Shown in pieces: positions 48,260 through 58,774 of a DNA stretch of 64,000 nt. This stretch comes from Gnetum montanum (lineage: Eukaryota > Streptophyta > Gnetopsida > Gnetales > Gnetaceae), in NCBI GenBank assembly GCA_015680685.1, contig MNCI01006953.1, forward strand, positions 1 through 64,000, read 5' to 3'. Position numbers and translations under genes: made by a program. The number at the start of each line of letters is the position of its first letter. The first letter of the stretch is position 1. A model generated the notes under the pieces. That model ran no database searches. It was not told the origin of the DNA and was given only the letters and a program-made list of their open reading frames with translations.

Positions 48260-50320
48260 ACTATTCATAAAAATCTATACGTAATACCACTAGATAAAGA
48301 TCATCTAGGAAGTCTTTCTTTAGGGCTACCATCATCATTCCCATTGTCATTTCTAGGAACTACAATCTCAAATGTGGGAATGTTCTTTATATACATTGAG
48401 CAAAAATTTAGTGTCTTGTTTGCTAGGTAACCCTATGTAATGAAATTCTTTGGTTGGCTTAAATTTCTAATATACTCTTCAAGCATCAATATGTATCTTT
48501 CAACTAGATATATTAGTAGATGCATTGCAAGTTATATCATGATTTCAAAAAAGAAATCAAAAAAGAATTTCTCAAGGTCATACAATAAGCCCACTATCTC
48601 TTTGTTCAATTGTTACATCTTTTAAATATCAACCATGTAGCTTGTTATATGTTCAAAGAAAAATCACAAATCATAAATGGTTTTTCTAATAGTCAATTCT
48701 ATACAATGGCTTAATGCAATTGGTAGCAATTGTTGCATACGCACGTGATAGTTATGAATTTAAAATTCTAAATTTTTATCTCATTGACTTGCATGCATCT
48801 CAAAATAGTCAAGGAGAATCTATTAATTATTATAACACTTTTCAAAATTGAGAAAAATTATTGTTTATTAGCTTTGGTAAAGTTAGTTCATGAAGCTAGA
48901 ACTACAAATATATATCTTGCCATGGATTCTTATTGTCCTTAGTAGAACCTTTCAAATTTAAAATGGTGCTAATTATATTTTCACAAATGTTTTTCTTAAT
49001 GTGCATAACATTAAAACTATGTTAGATAATAATATCTTGCAAGATATGTACATTGAATCAAAATCTTTTAGAAATGTATGTTCTTAAAATATAATCATAA
49101 AAAGTAAGATTATATATTTATAATGAAAATGTACCTTTCAATATGGAAGTATAAAAAGAATTGATATTTTATGCCAATCTACATTTTCTCTATTTTTTGT
49201 TATTTTTCAAATTCCTTTTTTTGGAATTATCCAAGCATCATCCTCTAGAACAAACTACTTTGTATGCCAAAGAATATGATCACCAGTCAAAGGAAATGGA
49301 GGCAATCTTAATTCATTCTTTCTATTGTAAGAATTCTACTAAGAATAGTAATTATACTCTATAGCCAAGAAATGTCGATGCCTTATATAACATAATTTTT
49401 GCTATGTTTCAACCATAATGAATAAATATTTGAATCACAATGAAGATAAGGTACTTTCGTTTTATACTCCAACCTAATACATTTTAGTACACATGAAAAT
49501 CATTTATTGTTCACAAGAAAATGACATGAATTTGAAACTATTTTCCTCTACCACTATCAGAAGTTTTAACATCAATACTAAATAGATATCTCAATTCAGT
49601 AATGAATAATTAAAGGAATACATCTATTTTATATCTATATTGACATGGACTAAGAATCAGTAGACAAAACATTGTGTAAGGATGCTTCATATACATCCAT
49701 GGTGGTAGGTTATAAGTGTACATTATAATTAACCAACATGTTCATTGAATGCTCTATACACTAAATAGATGAAATTCATTAGTAGTAATTCCAAGTATAA
49801 CATTTTTCACCCCCTATGAGAACTTTGGATACATTTTATCTACATTTGATAATGTAAGAAAGTTTGATCAATGATATGTGGTATCATCTATTGAACAATC
49901 CTGAGCATACCATGTCATTTGCATAGTCATATCAAGATGAACATATAGTTATTATAACCTTATAATCAAAGGAAAATATCAAAGCTCCTTTGTTGTAATT
50001 TTTTTGCCTTTTCTCTTCATTAGTGAAATTAGTCTCAACCTTGAGGCATTATGTTGTGGACATATTTCACCTTCTAAATATCTACTCCTAAATAAAATAT
50101 TATTATTTGAGTACACATATATGCTTTCATATTCCATTTTCAAGCTATACATTAGAATCTTAAGTTTATACAATGTGAAGACCAAGTTTTTCTTTAGTAG
50201 TAGAAATTTTAAGAAATATGATATTTCTTGCAACATTCCTTTTGTTCAATCACGAATAATGTTATAATTCCACATCTTCACCATAAATGAAAGTTTAGAC
50301 ATATTTTGGCATCTAGGATA
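48260..50320 (-). pseudogene. CACTA (En/Spm-type) transposase relic
   Basis: On the minus strand, combining frames, the order of motifs matches TNP2-type transposases. First MEYESIYVYSNNNILFRSRY (about 50150), then TKEL..YFPLIIRL (about 49990), YNLPPWMYMKHPYTM-like (about 49700), TINDFHVY-like (about 49510) and LRLPPFPLTGDHIL (about 49290). Next come NVMHIKKNICENIISTILNL (about 49000) and ISTILNLKGSTKDNKN-type, then QQLLPIAL-like (about 48735), and GYLANKTLNFCSMYIKNI (about 48420). It has many stops and frameshifts, so no long open frame survives. The CACTA terminal repeats were not located. It lies against the end of the LINE relic. Confidence 0.68.
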
Positions 50321-51989
50321 GATAGGTGTATTATCTAATAACTAGAGATGTATGGATTTAAAGAGTTAGAGATCCAAACATCTAAAAGCTCAAAAGTCCA
50401 AAAGGAAAATCCACTTTGTAGTTTCTACTAACATCAGTAATGTTAATATAGTAATTCTAGTCACAAGAATAACTACTTCAACATACCTAAAATCATAGCT
50501 CAATTATCTTCCATTGTACAAGAAAAGGAATATTCAATTCCATCCCAAAAAATAGATGTTCATTTTCATCTCATCTAATTATACACATACACTTTTTTCC
50601 TACTCTCACTTACATAGCTTGAGGAGAGATAAATTGAAGTAACACTTTGCTTCCACAACATAGACAATGCAAATTTAATGTATTTCCATCAACATTTTGA
50701 TAATAGAGAGAGAGAGATAGAGAGAGTTCTAGCTTCTTATTTGACTTAACTAGTAAATTTTTATTTCTTTCACTTATCATTTATATTTTTACTTGTGCTA
50801 AGAAACTCTACAACTTCGAGCATAGTCAAATATGCTAAGATCTACTCAAAATAAATGGTTTTGTAGGGAGATGTGTATAAAAATTTTGAAATTATTTATT
50901 CTAAAATTATATATTTTTGAAGATGATTTAATAATGGATTCCTTGTAAATCTTACCCTTAGTAGAATTAAAACTATGTGAGGAGGAAGCTATAGCATTTT
51001 GTGCTTATAATAATGTTATCTTCTTTAACATATTAGCTTGTTAGGTCTACATTCCTAAAATATAATTAAGACGATCTCACATCAAAAATTTGAATACATC
51101 ATTACATCAAAAAGATGTATATCATAAGAAATAAATATTTATTTATTGAAAACTAAATCCAAATGTGAAAAGTATGGCCATTTGTTGAATAGGATAACAT
51201 GTCAATGTGATCATGTTGAGGGCAACATACTAGAGTAACCTTAAAGTCTACATTTTGGTGTAACCAACAATCCTCACAATGGCATATTTACATTCACATA
51301 TACCTACAAGTAACATGTTAAAGATGTTACATTGGTGTATCACACTAATTCCATTGCATGCCACAACTTGTGAGAAAGTCAAAATTAGGAATTTCTTTAT
51401 GTTTATGTGGCTCAAAAGCATTCAACCTAACTTCAACAATAGAAAAGTAAAAAAAAAATCACTCAATATTTACTAATTTTCAAGAATAAATTTGAATCTC
51501 TTAAAACTTTTCATGTAAAATGTAATTTTTTTCTTTCCAATAATCAAGCAAAAAATATGAAAATAAGTAAAAGTAAAATAACTTTTTGCATAAAATGTTG
51601 ACTATGACTATTAGCTTGACTGTTATGGGTGCCTCAACTAAAGGGTTAATTCTTTAAAATGTGAGGTTATTTATGAGAGGGTTCTTAATACCTAGAAAAC
51701 ATCAAAGCTTTTTCATAAATACAAATATCATTTTGTATGCTACTCAACAACATGAGATGAGTAACATCATTCTTCTTAAGATACTTTCTTAACATTTTTA
51801 TAGTGTGGAGGGTATGAACCATTTGAAGAATTATTTTTAAAATGAGAGAGGATCTTGATGACCTTTTATTCATTTAAGCTATATTGGATATTATGAAGCC
51901 AAATGTCATATTTAACTACTAATATTAAATTTTTCTTGTTTATTGAAACTAAAACTAAATATTTATTATGTTGGAAGATCTATTGGATC
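50321..51989. other. AT-rich stretch without recognised gene
   Basis: Nothing supported. A GAGAGA-rich microsatellite lies at about 50705-50727. This could include the 5' flank of the CACTA element. Confidence 0.4.
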
Positions 51990-52505
51990 TATTGGACAAA
52001 TATTACATTTTCATATAAATACAAGATAATCTTTACAAGTTGATCAAGAATCAATGGGGGTAACAAAAACAAATCATTCAAGTTTAATGTTGTAACATTA
52101 CAATGTTGTCTCAAATGAATACTCCAAGCATAGAAAAGAAACATGTGCAACTCATCTTCAAGGGCTCCTAACTTGCACAACTTAAAGATGTACTCTTCTC
52201 AAAGAAGTTAAATCCATTTTCCACTTTCAATTTTAACATGATATAAACTTAAGCAAAGCTTTTTGATGGCACTCTGATACTTCACTATAATACCATCTAA
52301 GAGATAGTAAGCTTTTGCATCTAGGTTTTTACATTTAATGTGACATAAATAAATTTATTTTTTATCTTCTACATTACACTATAATTATGTTAGAACTTTC
52401 TACTTAACTAGTTAGTAAATATGGTTACAATATTATTATACTTCCTCAAAAGAGATGTTTTATTTTTTCAAGCATTTGATTCCCTAAAAATATCAACTAT
52501 TTATA
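51990..52505 (-). pseudogene. LINE relic, C-terminal region (second copy of the 12960 type)
   Basis: The minus strand reads YHVKIESGKWI, then KLCKLGALEDELHMFLFYA, then WSIHLRQHCNV. This is the same ordered pattern as at 12960-13500, and the two stretches are alike at DNA level over about 500 bases. It is 5'-truncated, has no RT, and is on the opposite strand to the LINE at 46560-48200. Confidence 0.62.
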
Positions 52506-53077
52506 ATAGCTAGTCCATCCAACATATACCTATCTTAGGTAAAGACCAAATGCTAACACTAGGAAGGAAAATCAAATCATCATAATAGGTAAAAAGATCA
52601 TATAACTTAGTGAAAGACCATAACTCACTCTCTAAAAATCTAAATGCACATAACCAAATAAGTGTAATGCACATGCACATACACAACTAGAACATACATA
52701 ATCCTCTAATAGTGCCATATCTATAAGCATATCTAATATAAGTACACATCAAGCCTATATTACAAACCATCATAGCATAATAGTCTATACATCTGGTACA
52801 TATTCTATTACTATACACATCATATGAATGCTATACATACAAGCCATAGCTCATAATTAATCTTATTCAATAACATCTTCAAATACATCCACATCACATA
52901 TGAAAACATGCAATATGAAATACATGAATAAGGTTCTAAAGCTTCCATCACCTTCCTTTAACCTACTAGCCTCAAGCTCTTAGCTCCATCATCTACATAT
53001 AAAATGAATTAGTACATGATTTATTGAGAGTCATTACACATCCCCTATGGATGTGAACTATAATATTGTACTATAGG
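52506..53077. other. Spacer without recognised gene
   Basis: A/C-rich and AT-rich. No gene or element end is supported before the LTR at 53078. Confidence 0.4.
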
Positions 53078-53944
53078 TGATGAGCAATGAGTATATGTTA
53101 CACCCAACCATACAAATTATAAGGATTCATGAGCAATCTGATCGAATTCTATAGACCTTAAGTTCCCAAGTACACTAGTTCTAGGAAGTAAAATCTAATC
53201 ATGATGATTGTTGTCTTTCCAACTACACTGTTGATGCTTAGTTGTATGATTAAGTTTAATTGGGGCACATGATTTTTATTTTTTAATATTTTATTCACCT
53301 ATGATTGATAACAAGTTGAAACTTAGTTTATTAACCAATTTAACAAATTTGATTGCTAATTAATCAGTAACTATCCTAACATAAGCATTTGGTCCCACTT
53401 TTCGTACACATCTTGAAAACATGCAACACTACTGGGTTACCAAGCATTAAGCATTGCTAGGATTACCAAGTGTTGTATGTTATGCTAAAAATGATCATAC
53501 TTATGTGTTTAATCTATTTAGCTTAATTAGTTAATTAATTAAGGTTTTAATTATCTTAATTAATTATGTAATTAATTAAAATGATAAATGTAAAAATAAA
53601 TCATTAATCTATTCCAAGTGCTACAAGGTTTGATCAAAAGGCTTATCTTTATTGTTGTTCACATTGCTATGCCCAAGTACATCAATGTTCAAATAAAGAT
53701 CCGTATACTTTCTAACTCTTGTTGTGAGCACTCAAAAAATATTCCAACTCTCAAATGAACAAACTGAAAGAACTTTGCTAAGCTATATTTAAAAAATTTC
53801 CTTTTACATGGTGGAAGCACCATATTTATAGAATTTATTTTGTAGTTGCATCGACAAGGCCTCATAAATGTAAAAAATGCTACATCAATGTGACCTCATC
53901 AATGGGGCAACACCACATTAATGTGACACTTTGATACTTCATCA
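53078..53944 (-). repeat. T4 3' LTR (divergent)
   Basis: It aligns with the T1 LTR along its length (TGATGAGCAATGAG start, TACCAAGTGTT blocks, TTTATTG poly(A) block). It lacks the GATATC palindromes. In their place are repeats of CATYAATGTGAC near 53885-53930. Confidence 0.8.
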
Positions 53945-54184
53945 TACCCATATGATTGAATGAAAAGTCATCGTTGAGTTCCTTTAAAAAATTGGGAAGG
54001 TATGGGATTATTAATTGATACATAACACAAAAAAATGACATAATAAAACTGAATGCTTGAGTGTATAGATCAACATCATTACAAAATTTGTGGTGTTCAT
54101 GACACAAAATTAAACACCATGATATGACTACTCAAACGAGACAACACATCCTCTAATGACATGAAGATGGTTGAGAAGATCAAA

Positions 54185-57023
54185 TAGTCCTAGGTGGTGG
54201 AGGTTCCTAAGGTTTTGAAGAACCTTCACCAACTTTAGGTGTGCATGGTGGTTGAGGAGGCTGTGGCTATCCTACTATGGCTACTACCTCTGGTGAAAGG
54301 TAAAAGGCATCTAGTAATGCCCTCATCTTCTCCTCCTTACTCCAGGGATCATTCATAGTCCACATGGTATTGCCAATGTTGGATGGAATAGGGATATCCC
54401 ATGGACAGGGCATTAATGAGAAGAGCTCCTTAACATTGATGAACTAGGCAATGAATTGTTTGCATTAAACATTGAACTTTCTAATTGCATTCTACAACTC
54501 CCAGTAGTTGTTCATTGTTTTTTCCAGGATCTCGATAGTGGATCTTTGATCAATATATTTATGCTTAAGAACCTTGATTTTAGCATTTTCCACTACAAGC
54601 ATTTTCTTGGTGTCCTTGTGGTGCTTGAACTTGGCCTCATACAACAAGTATGAGCTAGCCACTTACATTTCCAATTCTAACCATGACCATCTATCAATCA
54701 ACATAGCCAAGTTTGCATATCAAAGATTTACAAGCTTCATGTATTTGGTCATCTTCTCTATCTACAACTTCTTTAGGTGAAATTCTGCTTTATTATATTA
54801 ATCAATCCCATTAATAATGGATTGCCATAATTTATGTCCTTATTGGAGTTGCTGGAGGGTCTCATTCATCTTTGCCTTTGTGACTTGAATGTGTTTCTCA
54901 TTTATTTATTTTTATAGGTTGACCTAGTCTATATAGTGATTTTTTACATTCTCAAATTTAAATCCTTTGATTTCTAGGTGGTTACTTCTATTGTAGTCTT
55001 TTGGCAAAGGGCATGGACCTCCTTCATGGAGATGTTTCTATTCTAGGTTATCAATCTCCTTAACTCTATATTTTCTCTAGCTAGTTACTCTTACTATTGA
55101 TGAATAAAATTAATTAATTTTTGTTTGTATGCATCAATGTTTTGCAAGCAATGATTTTCTATGGTTAGTTAAACATTCTCTTAGTAGGTCAGATTTTATT
55201 TTGGGTGGCTTCTTGCAAGGATTAGTAGAATACCACTATTTTTATTACATCCTCAACCACTTTCAACTTGGTGTGAGGCTATTCAAGAGCTTCATCTCTT
55301 GTCAATGTTGGATTTAGAAATGTAGAGTCAGCAATATGGACTCTTAGTTCAACAAATTTCATAGCCAAGTGTTCATTCAGCTCCTTGGCTATTTCAAGTT
55401 TCCCTTCCAAAATAATATTCCTACCACTTACCTCTAGTAGCTTTGACTGGGTTGTAGTTATACTATCCAAAAGAACAAGGACATCCAAAAATAGTTGCTT
55501 GATTCCTATCAGTTAGTCTAATAGTTGTCCATGCTATGCTTTGCTTACTTTGTTGCTTATGGTCACTAAGGATATTTGCACATCTTTAAGTGTAGTGACG
55601 TTTGGTATAGATGTTATAGGTGGATTGAGCATCTTAACAATTCTATCATCAACCACCTCTACTATTTTTTCTTGCCCTTGGTTCTACATCACTAGTATTA
55701 TTGCTCCCTCACCCTCCTCCAAGTCCACTAAAAAGGTCATGGCATTCCTAGAAATCTCTGGGAATTGTTGCTATTTTGAGAGAGATACTATTACCTCTTT
55801 GGTGCTAGGATTTAGCCTCATGGACAATTGCATTTGTTGGGTAGAGAAAATGGATCCACCTCCCCCCATCTAGCTAATTATTTGGGCCACCTCATCTAGG
55901 TGGCTCATCATGGGCTAGTACACAGATGGATCTCCACCACTCTTGCCTACCTATTATTCTTTCTTGCTCAAGAGCTACTCTTGGAACATGCACAACCATT
56001 GGAATGTTGTAGATATTTCCAACACTATTCTATGAGTGGTAGGTGGAGGTGGTGGCTAATGCTCATCTTTTTAGATTGTTGTTGCAAAATTTTTATACTT
56101 CATCATCTATACGTAATTAGTGGTTGGAGCACATCGAACAACATCATTAGCATAGCTAGCTATTTCTCCCCTCCAACATAGTTTTCTAATGAGGCATGGA
56201 AAGGAAAGTGCTTTCCATATTTATTCTCCTTGAACCACTTCTCTATCTCTAGATATATTAGTTGTGGAAGGTTGATTGGAAATCTTTTACTTAGAGTAGC
56301 ACATGCATAGGTAGAAAAGGTAATGATGTTGCTAGGCCTCAGCATGGGATTTAGGTGAAAGGTCAAAATCATGTAATAGATTCTTTTTATTGGTGTGAGT
56401 GTGTCATACTCCTTATGGTCAATACCATAGCACTACTAAACCTATTACATTTTAATGTTGGGATCCACCTGCATTAGAATCTTGGTAAGATTCACTCTAG
56501 TTTCAGGAAATCCAAGTGTCTATGAAATGGCTTGCACTAACTAGGACATTGAAATGTCCTTGATATTGACCATTGAACTAGCCTTCCTATTACTCCAAAA
56601 TAGGAATGTCTCTCCCATATACCGCTCCATGTTGAAAGTGATAATTGGCCACATGGGAGAGGCCTTCAGTTGGTCTTGTACCCATTTAGGTGCTTTCTCT
56701 AAAAAAGAGCTAAAGTTCAACTCTTGAAGGATTGTGTTTTGGACCTTCCTTGATCTGATCTAGTTTAGGTAGGCTTCCATCAAGGTCACCTCAAGGTTCA
56801 CTTGTTGAGTTGGTGCCTCTTCTTGGTGCAAATGTTTTGCTGCTACCACTTGCTCTAGAATCTAATGAAAAAACTCCACTTTGGCCTCCTCCCTAAGACG
56901 TCCTATAGCATGGGTTGCAATTGGTTCTTCCTACACCTATTCTTGATCCCTTTCTATTCTTATCTATTTTTCCCTTAGTTGAGATGATCCTCCTTCTTGT
57001 GTACGTTTACCTCTTAGTGCCAT
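54185..57023 (-). pseudogene. T4 long 3' reading frame (about 945 codons)
   Basis: The minus-strand ATG at 57023 opens MALRGKRTQEGGSSQLREK. The first 217 codons stay in one frame and are broken by eleven TAG and one TAA. They include FLEKAPKWVQDQLKASPMWP and MERYMGETFLFWSNRKAS. At least two frameshifts follow. Later parts read LSMRLNPSTKEVIVSL, LEVSGRNIILEGKLEIAKEL and a Lys/Glu-rich coiled-coil-like stretch, ending in a Pro-rich tail (PQPPQPPCTPKVGEG). No membrane segment is obvious. It occupies the same slot as the T2 frame, between pol and the 3' LTR, but is much longer. I do not recognise a domain. An env-like or capsid-associated role would be a guess. Confidence 0.6.
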
Positions 57024-57054
57024 CTGCAGTCACAACACATCCATGGATTAGTAA
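57024..57054 (-). promoter_or_regulatory. T4 branch site and splice acceptor before the 3' frame
   Basis: On the minus strand TTACTAAT (57054-57047) is followed by a TG-rich stretch and CTGCAG directly before ATG 57023. The distance from the start of TTACTAAT to the ATG is 31 bases, the same as in T1 and T3 and one more than in T2. Confidence 0.6.
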
Positions 57055-57537
57055 ATATTATGTGTAACTTAGAATATTTGGATACCTTATCTCATTAGTT
57101 AGTTACATTTGGCTATAGTTGGACCATGTAAAATTATTATTTTATTAATTAATTTTTAATTATAAATGTCATTGAAGCTCATTGGAATGGTTTAGGTCCT
57201 ATAATTTGGTGTTTTTATGTTAATTCCTTAGTTAAACCTTTGTTGGAGTTATAAAAATGTCAAAAACATTTCTATAAAAAATGGCATATTTATGGTCCCC
57301 ATGACTAAGAGCTTACCTCCAAGAGGTATGTGGTCAAAGAATAGAGTGATTCAGATAAACAGTTAGAAAGGTATGAGTTCTTGAAGGTTTTGGGATCTAA
57401 ATACTACAAAAAATCCTTTGGCATTTGAGAGAAAATGTGAAAATTTCAATGGAGGTGATGAGACGCGATATCGCATGCACCGCGATATCGCGTACACGAT
57501 ATCACGACCGTTGCAATATCGCGGTCCATTGCCAAAT

Positions 57538-57551
57538 CTATAAATAAGAGG
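57538..57551 (+). promoter_or_regulatory. T3 LTR TATA box
   Basis: CTATAAATAAGAGG lies directly downstream of the palindrome cluster and is the same in T1. It is the probable core promoter of the element. Confidence 0.75.
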
Positions 57552-57762
57552 TGGCACTCCCTTCATTTCCCATCCTAGGCTAGAAGTAGCGAAGCTCTGG
57601 CGGATTGATCAACCTAGAGATAGAATATTTTTCCATGTGCCCGCAGTAGGAGTCCCCAAGTGAACGGTTCTTTATTCGAGTAGCTTTGTACCTGAACGCA
57701 AGTTGTGTACGGCAATAAAGATGAGCTTTGTGGAGAAACCTTGCAGTACATGGATAGGTTTT

Positions 57763-58258
57763 NNNNNNNNNNNNNNNNNNNNNNNNNNNNNNNNNNNNNN
57801 NNNNNNNNNNNNNNNNNNNNNNNNNNNNNNNNNNNNNNNNNNNNNNNNNNNNNNNNNNNNNNNNNNNNNNNNNNNNNNNNNNNNNNNNNNNNNNNNNNNN
57901 NNNNNNNNNNNNNNNNNNNNNNNNNNNNNNNNNNNNNNNNNNNNNNNNNNNNNNNNNNNNNNNNNNNNNNNNNNNNNNNNNNNNNNNNNNNNNNNNNNNN
58001 NNNNNNNNNNNNNNNNNNNNNNNNNNNNNNNNNNNNNNNNNNNNNNNNNNNNNNNNNNNNNNNNNNNNNNNNNNNNNNNNNNNNNNNNNNNNNNNNNNNN
58101 NNNNNNNNNNNNNNNNNNNNNNNNNNNNNNNNNNNNNNNNNNNNNNNNNNNNNNNNNNNNNNNNNNNNNNNNNNNNNNNNNNNNNNNNNNNNNNNNNNNN
58201 NNNNNNNNNNNNNNNNNNNNNNNNNNNNNNNNNNNNNNNNNNNNNNNNNNNNNNNNNN
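57763..58258. other. Assembly gap, 496 N
   Basis: Unknown sequence inside the R/U5 part of the T3 LTR. Open frames that cross it are artefacts. Confidence 0.95.
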
Positions 58259-58634
58259 GTTACATGTGGTGATCCCAGTAATGATTAGCGTTTGGTAGCC
58301 ATAGCTGCATAGTTCAGGGTGTGTACGGTAAGTGGGAATGGATGCTGACGCTAGTTAATTTAGACTTAGGAAATTAGTTAGAGTTAGTTAGTTTCTCAAC
58401 CCTTTGCTCTTAGTGTAGAAGACATAAAACCAAAAAAGACCAAAACAATCACATACCTGGGACTTACTTAACCATACACCGTGACAATAACAAGTAAGTC
58501 TACGAAGACAAAAAATGATTAACCCCAAGTGTTCCATGGGGCGTTCAGGCATTTAGTCTGCAGAGTTTGACCGGATTGTGCATGCTACACTTGTTTTGTA
58601 CGGTTGAGTGTAGGGGTACCTCACCACTCATCAT

Positions 58635-58652
58635 TGGCACCATTGCTAGGGA
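58635..58652 (+). other. T3 primer binding site (tRNA-Asp type)
   Basis: TGGCACCATTGCTAGGGA lies one base after the LTR. Against the tRNA-Asp complement TGGCGCCGTTGCCGGGGA there are four differences, all transitions. Confidence 0.75.
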
Positions 58653-58774
58653 CTAAGTGTTTGTGCACTGAATAGAACATAAGGGATATCACTCACATTG
58701 TTTTGAGCCTTAACGAACCTTCGGGTTAATCAAGATAAAAATTATATAATGGTAAAATCAGCACACCAATAAAA

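Larger units (their letters stand above)
53078..57455 (-). mobile_element. T4: 3' half of a Tat/Athila-like element
   Basis: The left end is a 3' LTR (53078-53944) that aligns with the T1 LTR and ends TTCATCA. A decayed polypurine tract follows inside (minus TCATATGGGTA). A long degenerate 3' reading frame on the minus strand spans 57023 to about 54185. Upstream of it are a splice-acceptor-like leader and a CTTAGTCATGGGGACC motif (57313-57298). T3 then interrupts the element at 57456. Any gag and pol of T4 would lie beyond T3, outside the window. Confidence 0.72.
57456..58633 (+). repeat. T3 5' LTR
   Basis: It starts TGATGAGACG and ends CTCATCA. GATATC palindromes lie at 57467, 57484 and 57498, with a decayed fourth near 57513. 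CTATAAATAAGAGG follows at 57538 and AATAAA at 57714, 176 bases later. Positions 57763-58258 are N. Confidence 0.88.
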
